DNA from: Gemmatimonadota bacterium
GTDB lineage: Bacteria; Latescibacterota; UBA2968; UBA8231
Assembly (NCBI GenBank): GCA_026706165.1
Contig: JAPOZF010000486.1
Span: 1-10,746, forward strand
DNA length: 10,746 nucleotides
Reading direction: 5' to 3'
Shown here: piece after piece, positions 1-8,321 of the stretch
How positions within the stretch are numbered: the first letter of the stretch is position 1
How the letters are laid out: each line of letters begins with the position of its first letter
Notes under the pieces: model-generated
Seen by the model: only the letters and a program-made list of their open reading frames with translations
What the model was told of the DNA's origin: nothing
The model's database searches: none
Made by a program: the position numbers and the translations under genes

Positions 1-593
1 TGATGCCGGAGTTCGAGATGGCCGCCCTCGAGCTCAAACCGGAGGAGATATCCCGCCCTGTGCGCACCAGGCACGGATTCCACCTCATCCGCCTGCACGA
101 GAAGCGGGAAGGGGAGCTGTGCGCCAGTCACATCCTCGTGCGCTCACGGATCATCGCCGACGACCGCGCACGCGCGGTTGCCCGCCTTGCGGAGCTGCGC
201 GACCGCGCCATGGGTGGAGAGGATTTCGCCCAGCTGGCCAAGGAATACTCCGAAGACCAGCAGAGCGCGAGGGCAGGCGGCCTCTGGCAGATCCTGGACA
301 AAAGACAGATCCCGCCATTCCTGCAACCCCATATCGGCCATCTCAAGCTAGGGGAGATATCACAACCCTTCATGCTCGAGGAGGACGGCCACATCCTCAA
401 GATCAACGACGATCACCCGACCCTCGAGGCCCTGGTCCGGGAAGAGCGCATGAACGAGCTCATGGCCCGGCTGATCGAGGATTTCAAGAATGAAATACAC
501 GTCGAAAACCGCCTCGACGAGGAACAGTTCCTCTGGGATCCTCGCGAGGCGGGAAGCGATACCGCTTCGGGCCCGGACGGGGCGCGGGGTTGA
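1..593 (+). CDS. SurA-like periplasmic peptidyl-prolyl cis-trans isomerase, 3' part (5' end outside window)
   Basis: Parvulin-family prolyl isomerase and probable periplasmic chaperone, cut by the left edge of the window. The ATG at position 3 is not the start: the residues after it are the tail of a first parvulin domain (LKPEEISRPVRTRHGFHLIRL, about residues 11-31 counted from there). A second parvulin domain follows at about 40-135, beginning CASHILV and carrying FAQLAKEYSED, the AGGLW turn and the LKLGEISQPF strand. The last 60 residues form a charged helix (ALVREERMNELMARLIEDF) and a polar tail. Two tandem parvulin domains before a C-terminal helix fit SurA/PpiC-type outer-membrane-protein chaperones, although PrsA- or PpiD-like proteins cannot be excluded without the N-terminus. 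The signal peptide and SurA chaperone domain would lie upstream. The S4-domain gene begins 10 bases after this stop, so the two are probably co-transcribed. Confidence 0.85.
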   Translation, partial: MPEFEMAALELKPEEISRPVRTRHGFHLIRLHEKREGELCASHILVRSRIIADDRARAVARLAELRDRAMGGEDFAQLAKEYSEDQQSARAGGLWQILDKRQIPPFLQPHIGHLKLGEISQPFMLEEDGHILKINDDHPTLEALVREERMNELMARLIEDFKNEIHVENRLDEEQFLWDPREAGSDTASGPDGARG

Positions 594-603
594 CCCTGCA
601 GGC

Positions 604-909
604 ATGCCGCGTCTCGACGCCTGGCTCAAGAACGCGGGCCTGTTCGCGCGGCGCAGCGATGCGAAGAAGGCCTGCGAAGAAGGCCGGGTCACCATCGCCG
701 GCACAGCGGCCAAGCCGGCGCGCGAACCCAGGGTCGGCGACGTGCTGACTCTCGACCTGGAAGACGTCCACGTGGAGGCCGAGATTCTCCGGATCCCGTC
801 AAGGCCGGTGCCGAAAAAACAGCGCCTGGATTTCTTCCGCGTGGTGCACAGCGAGCGCCGCAGGCGGGATGAGGTCCTGAGTTTCGACGAGGAGGAAGGT
901 TCCCGATGA
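604..909 (+). CDS. S4-domain RNA-binding protein (Hsp15/RqcP-like)
   Basis: Small basic protein of 101 residues made almost entirely of one S4 RNA-binding domain. The S4 core covers about residues 1-50: RLDAWLKNAGLFARRSDAKK, then CEEGRVTIAG and KPAREPRVGDVL. A basic tail follows (RPVPKKQRLDFFRVV, SERRRR). S4 proteins of this size include Hsp15 and RqcP/YabO, which bind the large ribosomal subunit or peptidyl-tRNA in rescue and quality-control pathways. The sequence supports the family, not the exact role. The ATG at 604 is chosen because the S4 domain begins at once (MPRLDAWL). An in-frame ATG at 490 would add 38 residues that overlap the isomerase gene and resemble no S4 extension. No good Shine-Dalgarno precedes 604. 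The stop overlaps the next small ORF as ATGA. Confidence 0.8.
   Translation: MPRLDAWLKNAGLFARRSDAKKACEEGRVTIAGTAAKPAREPRVGDVLTLDLEDVHVEAEILRIPSRPVPKKQRLDFFRVVHSERRRRDEVLSFDEEEGSR
890..899 (+). promoter_or_regulatory. Strong Shine-Dalgarno before the small ORF at 906
   Basis: AGGAGGAAGG lies inside the last codons of the S4-domain gene, 6-10 bases before the ATG at 906. It is among the best ribosome-binding sites in the window. Most neighbouring genes have a weak site or none, so its position before a 42-codon frame supports real translation initiation there. It also encodes Glu-Glu-Gly in the S4 protein, so chance purine richness is possible. Confidence 0.5.
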
Positions 910-1034
910 AAAGTCCGTCGTCGAAACCGACCATTTCCCCGCAAACCCCCGACGGTGGTCCTGGCCATGCCGGCACCTGTCTTTCGCCCGTGCTCCCCCT
1001 CCGTCGAACTGCAGTTCAGCGAAACCGCATATGA
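906..1034 (+). CDS. Possible 42-residue small ORF, coupled at both ends
   Basis: Short frame filling the gap between the S4-domain and methyltransferase genes. Its ATG overlaps the S4 stop (ATGA, 906-909) and its TGA overlaps the methyltransferase ATG (ATGA, 1031-1034). A strong Shine-Dalgarno precedes it. The product, starting MKSPSSKPTISPQTPDGGPG and ending AVQRNRI, is rich in Pro, Ser and Gly. It has no hydrophobic segment, recognisable domain or signal peptide. Third-codon-position GC is visibly lower than in the flanking genes, which argues against a conserved protein. It may be a translational-coupling leader that delivers ribosomes to the methyltransferase start, which has no good site of its own, or it may be a chance frame. 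I do not recognise the peptide. Confidence 0.35.
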   Translation: MKSPSSKPTISPQTPDGGPGHAGTCLSPVLPLRRTAVQRNRI

Positions 1035-1837
1035 ACGCAGGGCCGGAAAGCTCTCCGTTCCCGGTGTCCCAGGTCCCTCCCGACGCCGCCCCGACGCCGC
1101 AAGGCCCCCCCTACGAGGGACTTGCCGCCATTTACGATTTCGTGATGAGGCACGTGGATTACGTCTCCTGGGCCAGCTACGTCGACGGCCTCCTGAGGAA
1201 GTTCGGCAACGGACCCGGGACCCTCGTCGATCTCGCCTGCGGCACGGGCAACGCCACCCTGCAGTTCAGCAGGCTCGGCTACGAGGTTTCCGGCATCGAC
1301 GCATCGGCGGCGATGGTCGCCGTGGCTCGGGGAAAAGCGGAGGGCATCGAATCCCCGGTGCGGTTCTGGACCGGAGACCTGCGCAGCCTCGAAGATCTCG
1401 GGCCGTTCGATGCGGCCACCTGCCTCTACGACAGCTTCAACTACCTGATGACGACGGAGGATGTCGGCGCCGCCCTGGAATCGGTGGCTGGTATACTGAA
1501 GGCCGACGGGGTTTTCGTTTTCGACATCTGCACCGAGCGCAATTCTCTCGACCACTTCCGGGACGTGCGCGACGCAGAGGAAGGCGCGGGGTTCATCTAC
1601 ACGCGACACAGCCACTACGACGCCGAACGGCGCATACAGTTCAATTCGTTCGACATCAGCTACGAGGACCGCCGCGTGTGCGAGACACACGTGCAGCGGA
1701 TCTACGAGCTCGACCAGATGACCGCCCTGATCGCCGCCAGCCGGTTCGAGATGTTGGGCGCCTTCGACGGCTTCTCGATGCATCCCGGCTCGGACCATTC
1801 GGACCGGGTCCACTTCGTCCTCCTCCTTCCCGGCTGA
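1031..1837 (+). CDS. Class I SAM-dependent methyltransferase
   Basis: Protein of 268 residues with a Rossmann-fold methyltransferase domain. After a Pro-rich N-terminal stretch (about 1-27) the domain starts at YEGLAAIYDFVM. Motif I, the SAM glycine loop, is LVDLACGTGNATLQF (65-79). The acidic end of strand 2 is VSGIDAS (86-92), and a motif II/III-like segment is FDAATCLYDSFNYLM (126-140). These features match the Methyltransf_25/11 group. The substrate cannot be read from the sequence, and a small molecule, tRNA or protein are all possible. The ATG at 1031 is used because it overlaps the preceding small ORF. It has no clear Shine-Dalgarno, and the low-complexity N-terminus leaves a later start open, such as GTG at 1064. 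The DHH phosphoesterase gene begins 14 bases after the stop. Confidence 0.8.
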   Translation: MNAGPESSPFPVSQVPPDAAPTPQGPPYEGLAAIYDFVMRHVDYVSWASYVDGLLRKFGNGPGTLVDLACGTGNATLQFSRLGYEVSGIDASAAMVAVARGKAEGIESPVRFWTGDLRSLEDLGPFDAATCLYDSFNYLMTTEDVGAALESVAGILKADGVFVFDICTERNSLDHFRDVRDAEEGAGFIYTRHSHYDAERRIQFNSFDISYEDRRVCETHVQRIYELDQMTALIAASRFEMLGAFDGFSMHPGSDHSDRVHFVLLLPG

Positions 1838-1851
1838 GCGGACGCTTTCCG

Positions 1852-2805
1852 GTGAGCCTTCCCGACTTCGACGCGGCGACCGCCTTTCTCGGACGCGCCG
1901 GCTCCTTCGTCGTGACCTCCCACGTCAACGGGGACGGGGATTCGATCGGCAGCTGCCTGGCAATGGCCGACTTCCTGTCCGGGAAGGGAAAGTCCGCAAC
2001 CGTCATTCTCGACGATGTCCCCGACAGGTTCGATTTCCTTCCGGGATTCGACGAAATTCAACGTGCGGACGAACGGGAGGGAATGGGCGCCGACGCCGCG
2101 GTGGTCCTCGATTGTCCGTCCCTGGACCGCATCGGTTCCGTCGGAAACTGCCTCGGTACCGACACGGCGATCCTCAACGTCGACCACCACAAGGGAAACC
2201 GGTATTTCGGCATTGCCAACCTGGTATCCGAGGAAGTCAGCTCGACGTGCGAGCTGCTGTTCCACCTGTTCGCGGCGATGGATCTGAAGATCGATGCGCC
2301 TCTGGCCGAAAAGCTTTATACCGGGATTCTGTTCGACACCGGAAGCTTCCGGTATTCTCTTACGACTTCCCGCAGCCATGAAGCCGCAGCACAGCTGATT
2401 CGCTGCGGGGCGCGCCTCGACTTCGTCGCCGACCGCCTTTACAACAACCGCTCTCTCGGGGAGATAAAGCTCCTCGGCAAGGCGGTCGAGTCGCTGTCGC
2501 TTCGCGGCGAAGGCCGCATCGCTCTCCTTCACCTTTCCCACGATGACATGCGCATGGGAGACCCGGAGGAAGTGGTCAACTACGGAATGATGATCGAAGG
2601 GGTGGAAGTGGCCGCCCTGTTGAAGGAGGAAAAACCGGGACAGTTTCGCGTCAGCCTGAGATCCCGGAGCGAGGTCGACGTCAGCGCCGTGGCCTCGCGT
2701 CTGGGCGGGGGCGGACACGAACGCGCAGCCGGCTGCCGCCGCCAGGGAGACCTGGCATCGGTCACGGCTGCGGTCATCGGTGAAATCGAGAAGGGGCTGG
2801 CGTGA
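1852..2805 (+). CDS. DHH/DHHA1 phosphoesterase, NrnA-type (nanoRNase / pAp phosphatase)
   Basis: Protein of 317 residues, the normal length for NrnA-like DHH phosphoesterases. These Mn-dependent cytoplasmic enzymes degrade 2-5-nucleotide RNAs, dephosphorylate 3'-phosphoadenosine 5'-phosphate, or cleave linear dinucleotides. All metal motifs are visible: SHVNGDGDSIGS (23-34, with H24, D28 and D30), VVLDCP with D87, NVDHH with D111-H112-H113, and FDTGSFRYS with D162. The C-terminal DHHA1 domain carries the GGGGHERAAG nucleic-acid-binding loop (285-294). The GTG at 1852 is chosen because it lies just after the methyltransferase stop and about 20 residues before motif I. The frame is open further upstream, but that part lies over the methyltransferase gene. 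The stop overlaps the next gene's GTG (GTGA). Substrate choice among nanoRNA, pAp and cyclic-dinucleotide products is not determined. Confidence 0.88.
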   Translation: MSLPDFDAATAFLGRAGSFVVTSHVNGDGDSIGSCLAMADFLSGKGKSATVILDDVPDRFDFLPGFDEIQRADEREGMGADAAVVLDCPSLDRIGSVGNCLGTDTAILNVDHHKGNRYFGIANLVSEEVSSTCELLFHLFAAMDLKIDAPLAEKLYTGILFDTGSFRYSLTTSRSHEAAAQLIRCGARLDFVADRLYNNRSLGEIKLLGKAVESLSLRGEGRIALLHLSHDDMRMGDPEEVVNYGMMIEGVEVAALLKEEKPGQFRVSLRSRSEVDVSAVASRLGGGGHERAAGCRRQGDLASVTAAVIGEIEKGLA

Positions 2806-3719
2806 ACCTGGTGACCCTCAAAGACTGGAGCCGCCAGGACATCCTGGCAGTGGTCCGGGAGGGCGCCGCTCTCCGGCGGGACTCGAGCCGCCATCGGAAC
2901 GCTCTCGCCGGGAAGACCCTGGCGCTGCTGTTTCAGAAGACTTCGACGCGGACGCGCTGCTCGGGGGAGATAGGGATGGTGCAACTCGGCGGGCAGTCCA
3001 TCTACCTCGACTGGACGACCACGAACTTCGCCCTGGCGGAACTCGGAGACGAGGTGCGGGTGCTGTCCTCTTACTGCGACTTCATCGTCGCCCGCCTCCT
3101 GCTTCACAAGGACATGCTCACGACGGCGGAAAGCTCGATGGTACCGGTGATGAACGGCTGCTGCGACCGCTACCACCCCATGCAGATCCTCGCGGATCTG
3201 CAGACCATCCAGGAAACTTTCGGACGCCTCGAGGGAATCCGCCTGACCTACACCGGGGTCCACAACAACGTCACCAACTCCCTGATCGCAGCAGCGGCGA
3301 AACTCGGCATGGAGATCATCGTCGTCGCCCCCGAAACCAACCCTGCGGCCATGGACGAGGAGCTCTTTCAGGAAGCTCGGAATCTGGGTGCCTTCCGGAC
3401 CTCCGGTGACCTGCGCGCCGCGGCCGAGGAGAGCGACGTCATCTACACCGACACCTGGATCGACATGGAGTACTTCGCGGATCCGGCATTCGCCGGGGAG
3501 AAGGAACGGCGCATCGAGGAGTTCCAGCAGTACCAGGTAAACCGCGAGCTGCTGCGCGGCCTCGGTACGCGGGTAATGCACTGCCTGCCAGCCCACCGGG
3601 GGTACGAGATCGAGGGTGAGCTTCTCGACGATCCCCGCTCGCTGATCTATCCGCAGGCGGAAAACCGCCTCCACAGCCAGAAGGCGGTGTTGCTGAAGGT
3701 CGCAGGCCTGCTGGATTGA
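2802..3719 (+). CDS. Ornithine carbamoyltransferase-family enzyme with altered substrate loop
   Basis: Transcarbamylase of 305 residues, the usual size for ornithine carbamoyltransferase, which joins carbamoyl phosphate and ornithine to give citrulline in arginine synthesis. The carbamoyl-phosphate site is intact: FQKTSTRTR (44-52) and YHPMQILADLQTI (124-136). The HCLPAHRG motif is at 260-267 and AENRLHSQKAVL near the C-terminus. Two features depart from the classical enzyme. STRTR is followed by CSGE rather than xSFE, and the ornithine-binding loop that normally reads D-x-W-x-S-M-G is DTWIDMEYF (217-225). It could therefore be a divergent argF-type enzyme or one using a related amine or acylated substrate. 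No other arginine genes are adjacent. The GTG start at 2802 overlaps the previous stop and has an AGAAGGGG site 5-8 bases upstream. No gene symbol is given because the substrate is uncertain. Confidence 0.8.
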   Translation: MNLVTLKDWSRQDILAVVREGAALRRDSSRHRNALAGKTLALLFQKTSTRTRCSGEIGMVQLGGQSIYLDWTTTNFALAELGDEVRVLSSYCDFIVARLLLHKDMLTTAESSMVPVMNGCCDRYHPMQILADLQTIQETFGRLEGIRLTYTGVHNNVTNSLIAAAAKLGMEIIVVAPETNPAAMDEELFQEARNLGAFRTSGDLRAAAEESDVIYTDTWIDMEYFADPAFAGEKERRIEEFQQYQVNRELLRGLGTRVMHCLPAHRGYEIEGELLDDPRSLIYPQAENRLHSQKAVLLKVAGLLD

Positions 3720-3770
3720 GCCGCCCGGAACCGGGGCCGTCCGCCGGAGTCCTATGCACTTTTCAGCGAA

Positions 3771-3800
3771 GCCGGCGGCATCGGGCGGCCGATGTCCGGC
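3771..3800. terminator. GC-rich hairpin between convergent genes (possible bidirectional terminator)
   Basis: An inverted repeat lies in the spacer between the converging carbamoyltransferase (+) and moaC (-) genes. The inner stem is GGCATCGG / CCGATGTC around a GCGG loop, with one G-T pair. It continues after a 2-base bulge as GCCG / CGGC. No clear T-run follows on either strand, so this is not a textbook rho-independent terminator. The location suits transcription ending or pausing. I see nothing else in 3720-3836. Confidence 0.3.
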
Positions 3801-3836
3801 ATGCGGGGACGCCTGTCCGTTGCCCCCCCCGGGGCC

Positions 3837-4328
3837 TCAGGGCCGCGAACCTGTCTCCCGGCCCGGGCCCTTGCGGCTTCCCCCCTTTTTTTCAATCAGC
3901 CTGACCTCCGACAGCACCATCTCCCGATCGACCGCCTTGCACATGTCGTAGATCGTGAGCAATGCCGCGGTCACCGAGGTCAGGGCTTCCATCTCCACTC
4001 CCGTCCTGGCCGAAATCCTCGCTTCCGCCCACACCCGTACGCGGTCCTCGGCGATCTCGAACTCCAGGTCGACCGCGGTGAGGTTGAGAGGGTGGCAGAG
4101 GGGGATCAGATCCGCGGTCCGCTTGGCCGCCATGATGCCGGCGAGACGGGCCGTCTCGATCACGTTCCCCTTGGCGATCCGGTTGCCCGTGATCAGGCGA
4201 ACCGTGTCCGCCTGCATGAGGATCTCGCCCCGGGCCCGCGCCAGCCGGTCGGTGACCTCCTTGCCGCTGACGTCGACCATGCGCACGCGGCCCGACTCGT
4301 CGATGTGGGTGAGCCTGGAATCCGCCAT
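3837..4328 (-). CDS. moaC: Cyclic pyranopterin monophosphate synthase MoaC
   Basis: MoaC of 163 residues. It converts the cyclic nucleotide made by MoaA from GTP into cyclic pyranopterin monophosphate, the first stable molybdenum-cofactor intermediate. Family signatures run from the N-terminus: LTHID and RMVDVSGKEVT, AKGNVIETARLAGIMAAKRT, LIPLCHPL, TGVEMEALT and IYDMCKAV. Residues matching the known active site are K53, H79, E112, E114, D128, K131 and a Lys pair at 147-148. Numbering nearly matches the E. coli protein, which supports the ATG at 4328 even though no Shine-Dalgarno precedes it. The basic Gly/Arg-rich tail after KKGG is a little longer than usual. It is probably the last gene of lipB-icd-moaC, 20 bases after the icd stop. 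No other molybdopterin genes are in the window. Confidence 0.95.
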   Translation of the reverse strand: MADSRLTHIDESGRVRMVDVSGKEVTDRLARARGEILMQADTVRLITGNRIAKGNVIETARLAGIMAAKRTADLIPLCHPLNLTAVDLEFEIAEDRVRVWAEARISARTGVEMEALTSVTAALLTIYDMCKAVDREMVLSEVRLIEKKGGSRKGPGRETGSRP

Positions 4329-4348
4329 GTGTCAGGATGGATGGGGGC

Positions 4349-5605
4349 CTACCCCATGTTGCCGACTATGGCCGCCCCGAACTCGGAGCACCTCACCTCG
4401 GTTGCGCCCTCCATAAGGCGGGCGAAGTCGTAGGTCACGACCTTGCTGCCGATGGTGCGCTCGAGACCGTCGACTATCAGGTCGGCCGCTTCGTTCCACC
4501 CGAGGTGGCGAAACATCATTTCCCCCGAGAGGATCACCGAGCCGGGGTTCACCTTGTCCTGGCCGGCGTACTTGGGAGCGGTTCCGTGGGTCGCTTCGAA
4601 AATGGCGTGCCCCGACTGGTAGTTGATGTTGCCGCCGGGGGCAATGCCGATCCCGCCAACGCAGGCGGCGAGGGCGTCGCTGATGTAATCACCGTTGAGA
4701 TTGAGGGTGGCGATGACGGCGTACTCCGCCGGGCGCGTGAGGATCTGCTGCAGAAAAGCGTCGGCGATCACGTCCTTGACGACGATCCGGCGGCCGTCCG
4801 CCTGCAGGCCAACCCAAGGTCCCCCGTCGATCTCGGCGCCCCCGTACTGCTCCTTCGCCAACTCGTACCCCCAGTCGCGGAAAGCGCCCTCGGTGAACTT
4901 CATGATGTTGCCCTTGTGCACGAGGGTTACGCTGTCGCGGCCGCGGTCGACCGCGTAGTCGATGGCGGCCTTTACGAGCCGGGAAGTGCCCTCCCGCGAC
5001 ACCGGCTTGATGCCGAAGGCGGCCGTATCGGGAAAACGCACCTTGGCGAAGCGCTCGGAAAAGTGCTTGCCCATCAGGTCGCTGAACCGCGAGGTATCGG
5101 CATCGCCGCACTGAAACTCGATGCCGGCGTAGATGTCTTCGGTGTTCTCGCGGAAGATCGCCATGTCGACGAGCTCGGGCTGCCGCACCGGAGACGGGAC
5201 CCCATCGAAGTGACGCACCGGCCGCAGGCAGACGTAGAGGTCGAGGATCTGCCTGAGGGCGACGTTCAGACTGCGGATGCCGCCTCCGACCGGCGTTGTC
5301 AGCGGCCCCTTGATGCCGACGAGGTAGTCGCGGAACGCCTCGACCGTCGCCCCGGGCAGCCAGTCCCCCGTGGTGTCGAACGCCTTCTGACCGGCAAGCA
5401 CTTCCATCCAGGCTATGGCGCGACCGCCGCCATAGGCCTTCTCGACGGCGGCGTCGAATACGTTGGAAGCCGCGGCCCATATGTCGGGCCCGGTGCCGTC
5501 CCCCTCTATGAACGGAATGATTGGATTGTCGGGAACCTGCAGACCGCCGCTTTCGGCGCTGATCCGCTGTCCCCGCGATGGTACTGCGGGTTGCCAGTCG
5601 GTCAT
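4349..5605 (-). CDS. icd: NADP-dependent isocitrate dehydrogenase
   Basis: Isocitrate dehydrogenase of 418 residues, close in length and alignment to the E. coli enzyme. It oxidises isocitrate to 2-oxoglutarate in the TCA cycle and makes NADPH. Substrate residues are visible in [13 protein letters not shown] (107-119), where S112 corresponds to the serine phosphorylated by AceK in enterics, in LRPVR (127-131), and in Y159. K231 lies in [14 protein letters not shown], and the metal-binding aspartates are D306 and D310 (NGDYISD). NADP preference is inferred from K345-Y346 in [10 protein letters not shown] and from Y392/R396 in TYDFARLM, which bind the 2'-phosphate in NADP enzymes. The ATG at 5605 overlaps the lipB stop (ATGA) and lacks a good Shine-Dalgarno, so translation is probably coupled to lipB. 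A long open frame on the opposite strand over this gene is a codon-bias shadow. Confidence 0.96.
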   Translation of the reverse strand: MTDWQPAVPSRGQRISAESGGLQVPDNPIIPFIEGDGTGPDIWAAASNVFDAAVEKAYGGGRAIAWMEVLAGQKAFDTTGDWLPGATVEAFRDYLVGIKGPLTTPVGGGIRSLNVALRQILDLYVCLRPVRHFDGVPSPVRQPELVDMAIFRENTEDIYAGIEFQCGDADTSRFSDLMGKHFSERFAKVRFPDTAAFGIKPVSREGTSRLVKAAIDYAVDRGRDSVTLVHKGNIMKFTEGAFRDWGYELAKEQYGGAEIDGGPWVGLQADGRRIVVKDVIADAFLQQILTRPAEYAVIATLNLNGDYISDALAACVGGIGIAPGGNINYQSGHAIFEATHGTAPKYAGQDKVNPGSVILSGEMMFRHLGWNEAADLIVDGLERTIGSKVVTYDFARLMEGATEVRCSEFGAAIVGNMG

Positions 5606-6474
5606 GATCGGTAGATGTCGTTTTCCGTTGGTACAGGTGATTCCGCCGCCGGATTTTCCAAGGTAACCGCTGCCCGGGAAAGCGGCAATTTGCCCGCCTG
5701 CATTCCCTCACCCTCCTGCACAGCACCTGTCCTGGCGACGAAATCGCCCGGACCATCAGGCATGGGCCCGAGCAGTTCCGGCGCGACCATCTCGCTGCGG
5801 CATTCGAAGACCGCTTCGAACTGGCGCATGACGATGGCGCCGACCTCGTCGGTTCCGGGAGCACTCTCCCCCAGCAGCCGGGCAACCGAGGTCACGTCGA
5901 CGTCGAGCCCGCATGGACGGATCCAGCGGAAGGGGTCGAGGTCGGAGGTCACGTTGAGCGCAAATCCATGCATGGTGATCCAGCGGCGGACGTGCACCCC
6001 GATGGCGGCGATCTTCCGGTCCTCAACCCAGACCCCGGTAAGGCCGCGGCGCCTTCGGGCAACGACTCCAAGCTCGGACAGCGTCCGGATCAGCACCTCT
6101 TCGAGCTCGCGGATGAAGCGGTGGATGTCCCGCCCCCTGGGGCGCAGGTCGACGATCGGGTAACCGACGATCTGACCGGGACCGTGGTAGGTGATGCTGC
6201 CCCCCCGCTCGATCCGGTGTATCGATATCCCCCTGGCGGCAGCGGCCGCCAGGTGGCCGGGTCGGGTCGAACGGCCCAGGGTGTAGCTCGGGGGGTGATC
6301 CAGAAGCAGGAGAAGGTCGGGCAGTTCGCCGGCAGCCCGGCGCTCGCGCAGGGTTTTCTGCCACTGCCAGGCCCTGTCGTACGGGACGGTCCCGGCGGGG
6401 CAGACCAGCAGACGCGGCGGGCCCCGGTGCCCGCTGCCCCCAAGCGGGCGGTTATTGCTAGGCTCCGGGGTCAT
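5602..6474 (-). CDS. lipB: Octanoyl-[ACP]:protein N-octanoyltransferase LipB
   Basis: LipB moves octanoate from acyl carrier protein to the lipoyl-domain lysine of 2-oxoacid dehydrogenases and GcvH, the first step of lipoate synthesis. Numbered from the ATG at 6474 (290 residues), motifs are [11 protein letters not shown] (58-68), [12 protein letters not shown] (90-101), [19 protein letters not shown] with catalytic K154, MHGFALNV, and [11 protein letters not shown] with nucleophile C188. Both catalytic residues are present. About 60 residues after position 230 go beyond the usual LipB core and are polar, with no recognised domain. An in-frame GTG at 6510 would add 12 residues. It has an AGGA 5 bases upstream, but it sits inside the CIRCE repeat. 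The ATG has no useful Shine-Dalgarno, so the start is unsettled. The stop overlaps icd, whose pathway uses lipoylated enzymes at the next step. Confidence 0.92.
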   Translation of the reverse strand: MTPEPSNNRPLGGSGHRGPPRLLVCPAGTVPYDRAWQWQKTLRERRAAGELPDLLLLLDHPPSYTLGRSTRPGHLAAAAARGISIHRIERGGSITYHGPGQIVGYPIVDLRPRGRDIHRFIRELEEVLIRTLSELGVVARRRRGLTGVWVEDRKIAAIGVHVRRWITMHGFALNVTSDLDPFRWIRPCGLDVDVTSVARLLGESAPGTDEVGAIVMRQFEAVFECRSEMVAPELLGPMPDGPGDFVARTGAVQEGEGMQAGKLPLSRAAVTLENPAAESPVPTENDIYRS

Positions 6475-6483
6475 CCTTATATT
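6455..6483 (+). promoter_or_regulatory. Sigma70-like promoter of groEL
   Basis: TTGCTA (6455-6460), a 17-base spacer, and TATATT (6478-6483) fit a housekeeping promoter with predicted initiation near 6490. That places the CIRCE element about 14-40 bases into the transcript, a usual position for HrcA control. The promoter overlaps the first codons of lipB on the other strand. Confidence 0.6.
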
Positions 6484-6503
6484 CGCAACTTCGCTTTGAT
6501 GAA

Positions 6504-6530
6504 GTAGCACTCCTGTCCTGAGAGTGCTAC
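6504..6530 (+). promoter_or_regulatory. CIRCE operator (HrcA binding site)
   Basis: The inverted repeat GTAGCACTC-N9-GAGTGCTAC is perfect over nine bases per arm. It matches the CIRCE consensus TTAGCACTC-N9-GAGTGCTAA except at the outermost bases. The spacer has exactly nine bases. CIRCE is bound by the repressor HrcA, which is released on heat shock and depends on GroEL for activity. It lies downstream of the predicted groEL promoter and 72 bases before groEL. It also covers the 5' end of the divergent lipB gene, including that gene's possible GTG start at 6510. No hrcA gene is in this window. Confidence 0.93.
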
Positions 6531-6602
6531 TTTATCTTCTGCCAAGAATCGACCTCAAACTCCCCTCACCACTACCAGAACAAGAGTCAGGAGGATCTGG
6601 CC

Positions 6603-8228
<1,626 letters not shown>

Positions 8229-8250
8229 TCGCATCCGGCGATCCAAAAAG

Positions 8251-8287
8251 AAGGGGGGTTCCGCAGACACAGCGGAACCCCCCTTTT
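8251..8287. terminator. Strong rho-independent terminator after groEL
   Basis: AAGGGGGGTTCCGC, a 7-base AGACACA loop, and GCGGAACCCCCCTT form a 14-base-pair perfect stem, followed by TTTTCTGTTT on the + strand. An A-run (8245-8249) on the other side provides T's for the opposite direction, so it can also stop transcripts from the converging bactofilin gene. It lies 22 bases after the groEL stop. Confidence 0.93.
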
Positions 8288-8321
8288 CTGTTTCCGGAAA
8301 CCGGCGTTGGCGCGGTTTCTG

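Noticed and set aside
490..603. Earlier ATG for the S4-domain gene
   Set aside because: It would overlap the isomerase gene by about 100 bases and add residues that are not part of any S4 fold. The ATG at 604 begins directly at the domain.
955..1851. Upstream extension of the DHH phosphoesterase frame
   Set aside because: The frame is open but lies over the well-supported methyltransferase gene. The product is Arg/Pro-rich and lacks any domain, so the DHH gene is started at 1852.
1702..3674. Long minus-strand frames opposite the DHH and carbamoyltransferase genes
   Set aside because: Both plus-strand genes have complete family motifs. The opposite frames are antisense shadows without recognisable domains or start signals.
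3720..3836. Possible small genes or RNA in the spacer between the carbamoyltransferase and moaC
   Set aside because: Only a GC-rich hairpin is visible. No frame with a start signal, promoter or recognisable RNA motif could be supported.
4337..5614. A 425-codon open frame on the + strand opposite icd
   Set aside because: The minus strand encodes a full-length isocitrate dehydrogenase with all catalytic motifs. The antisense frame is a by-product of high GC at third codon positions, and its protein resembles nothing known.
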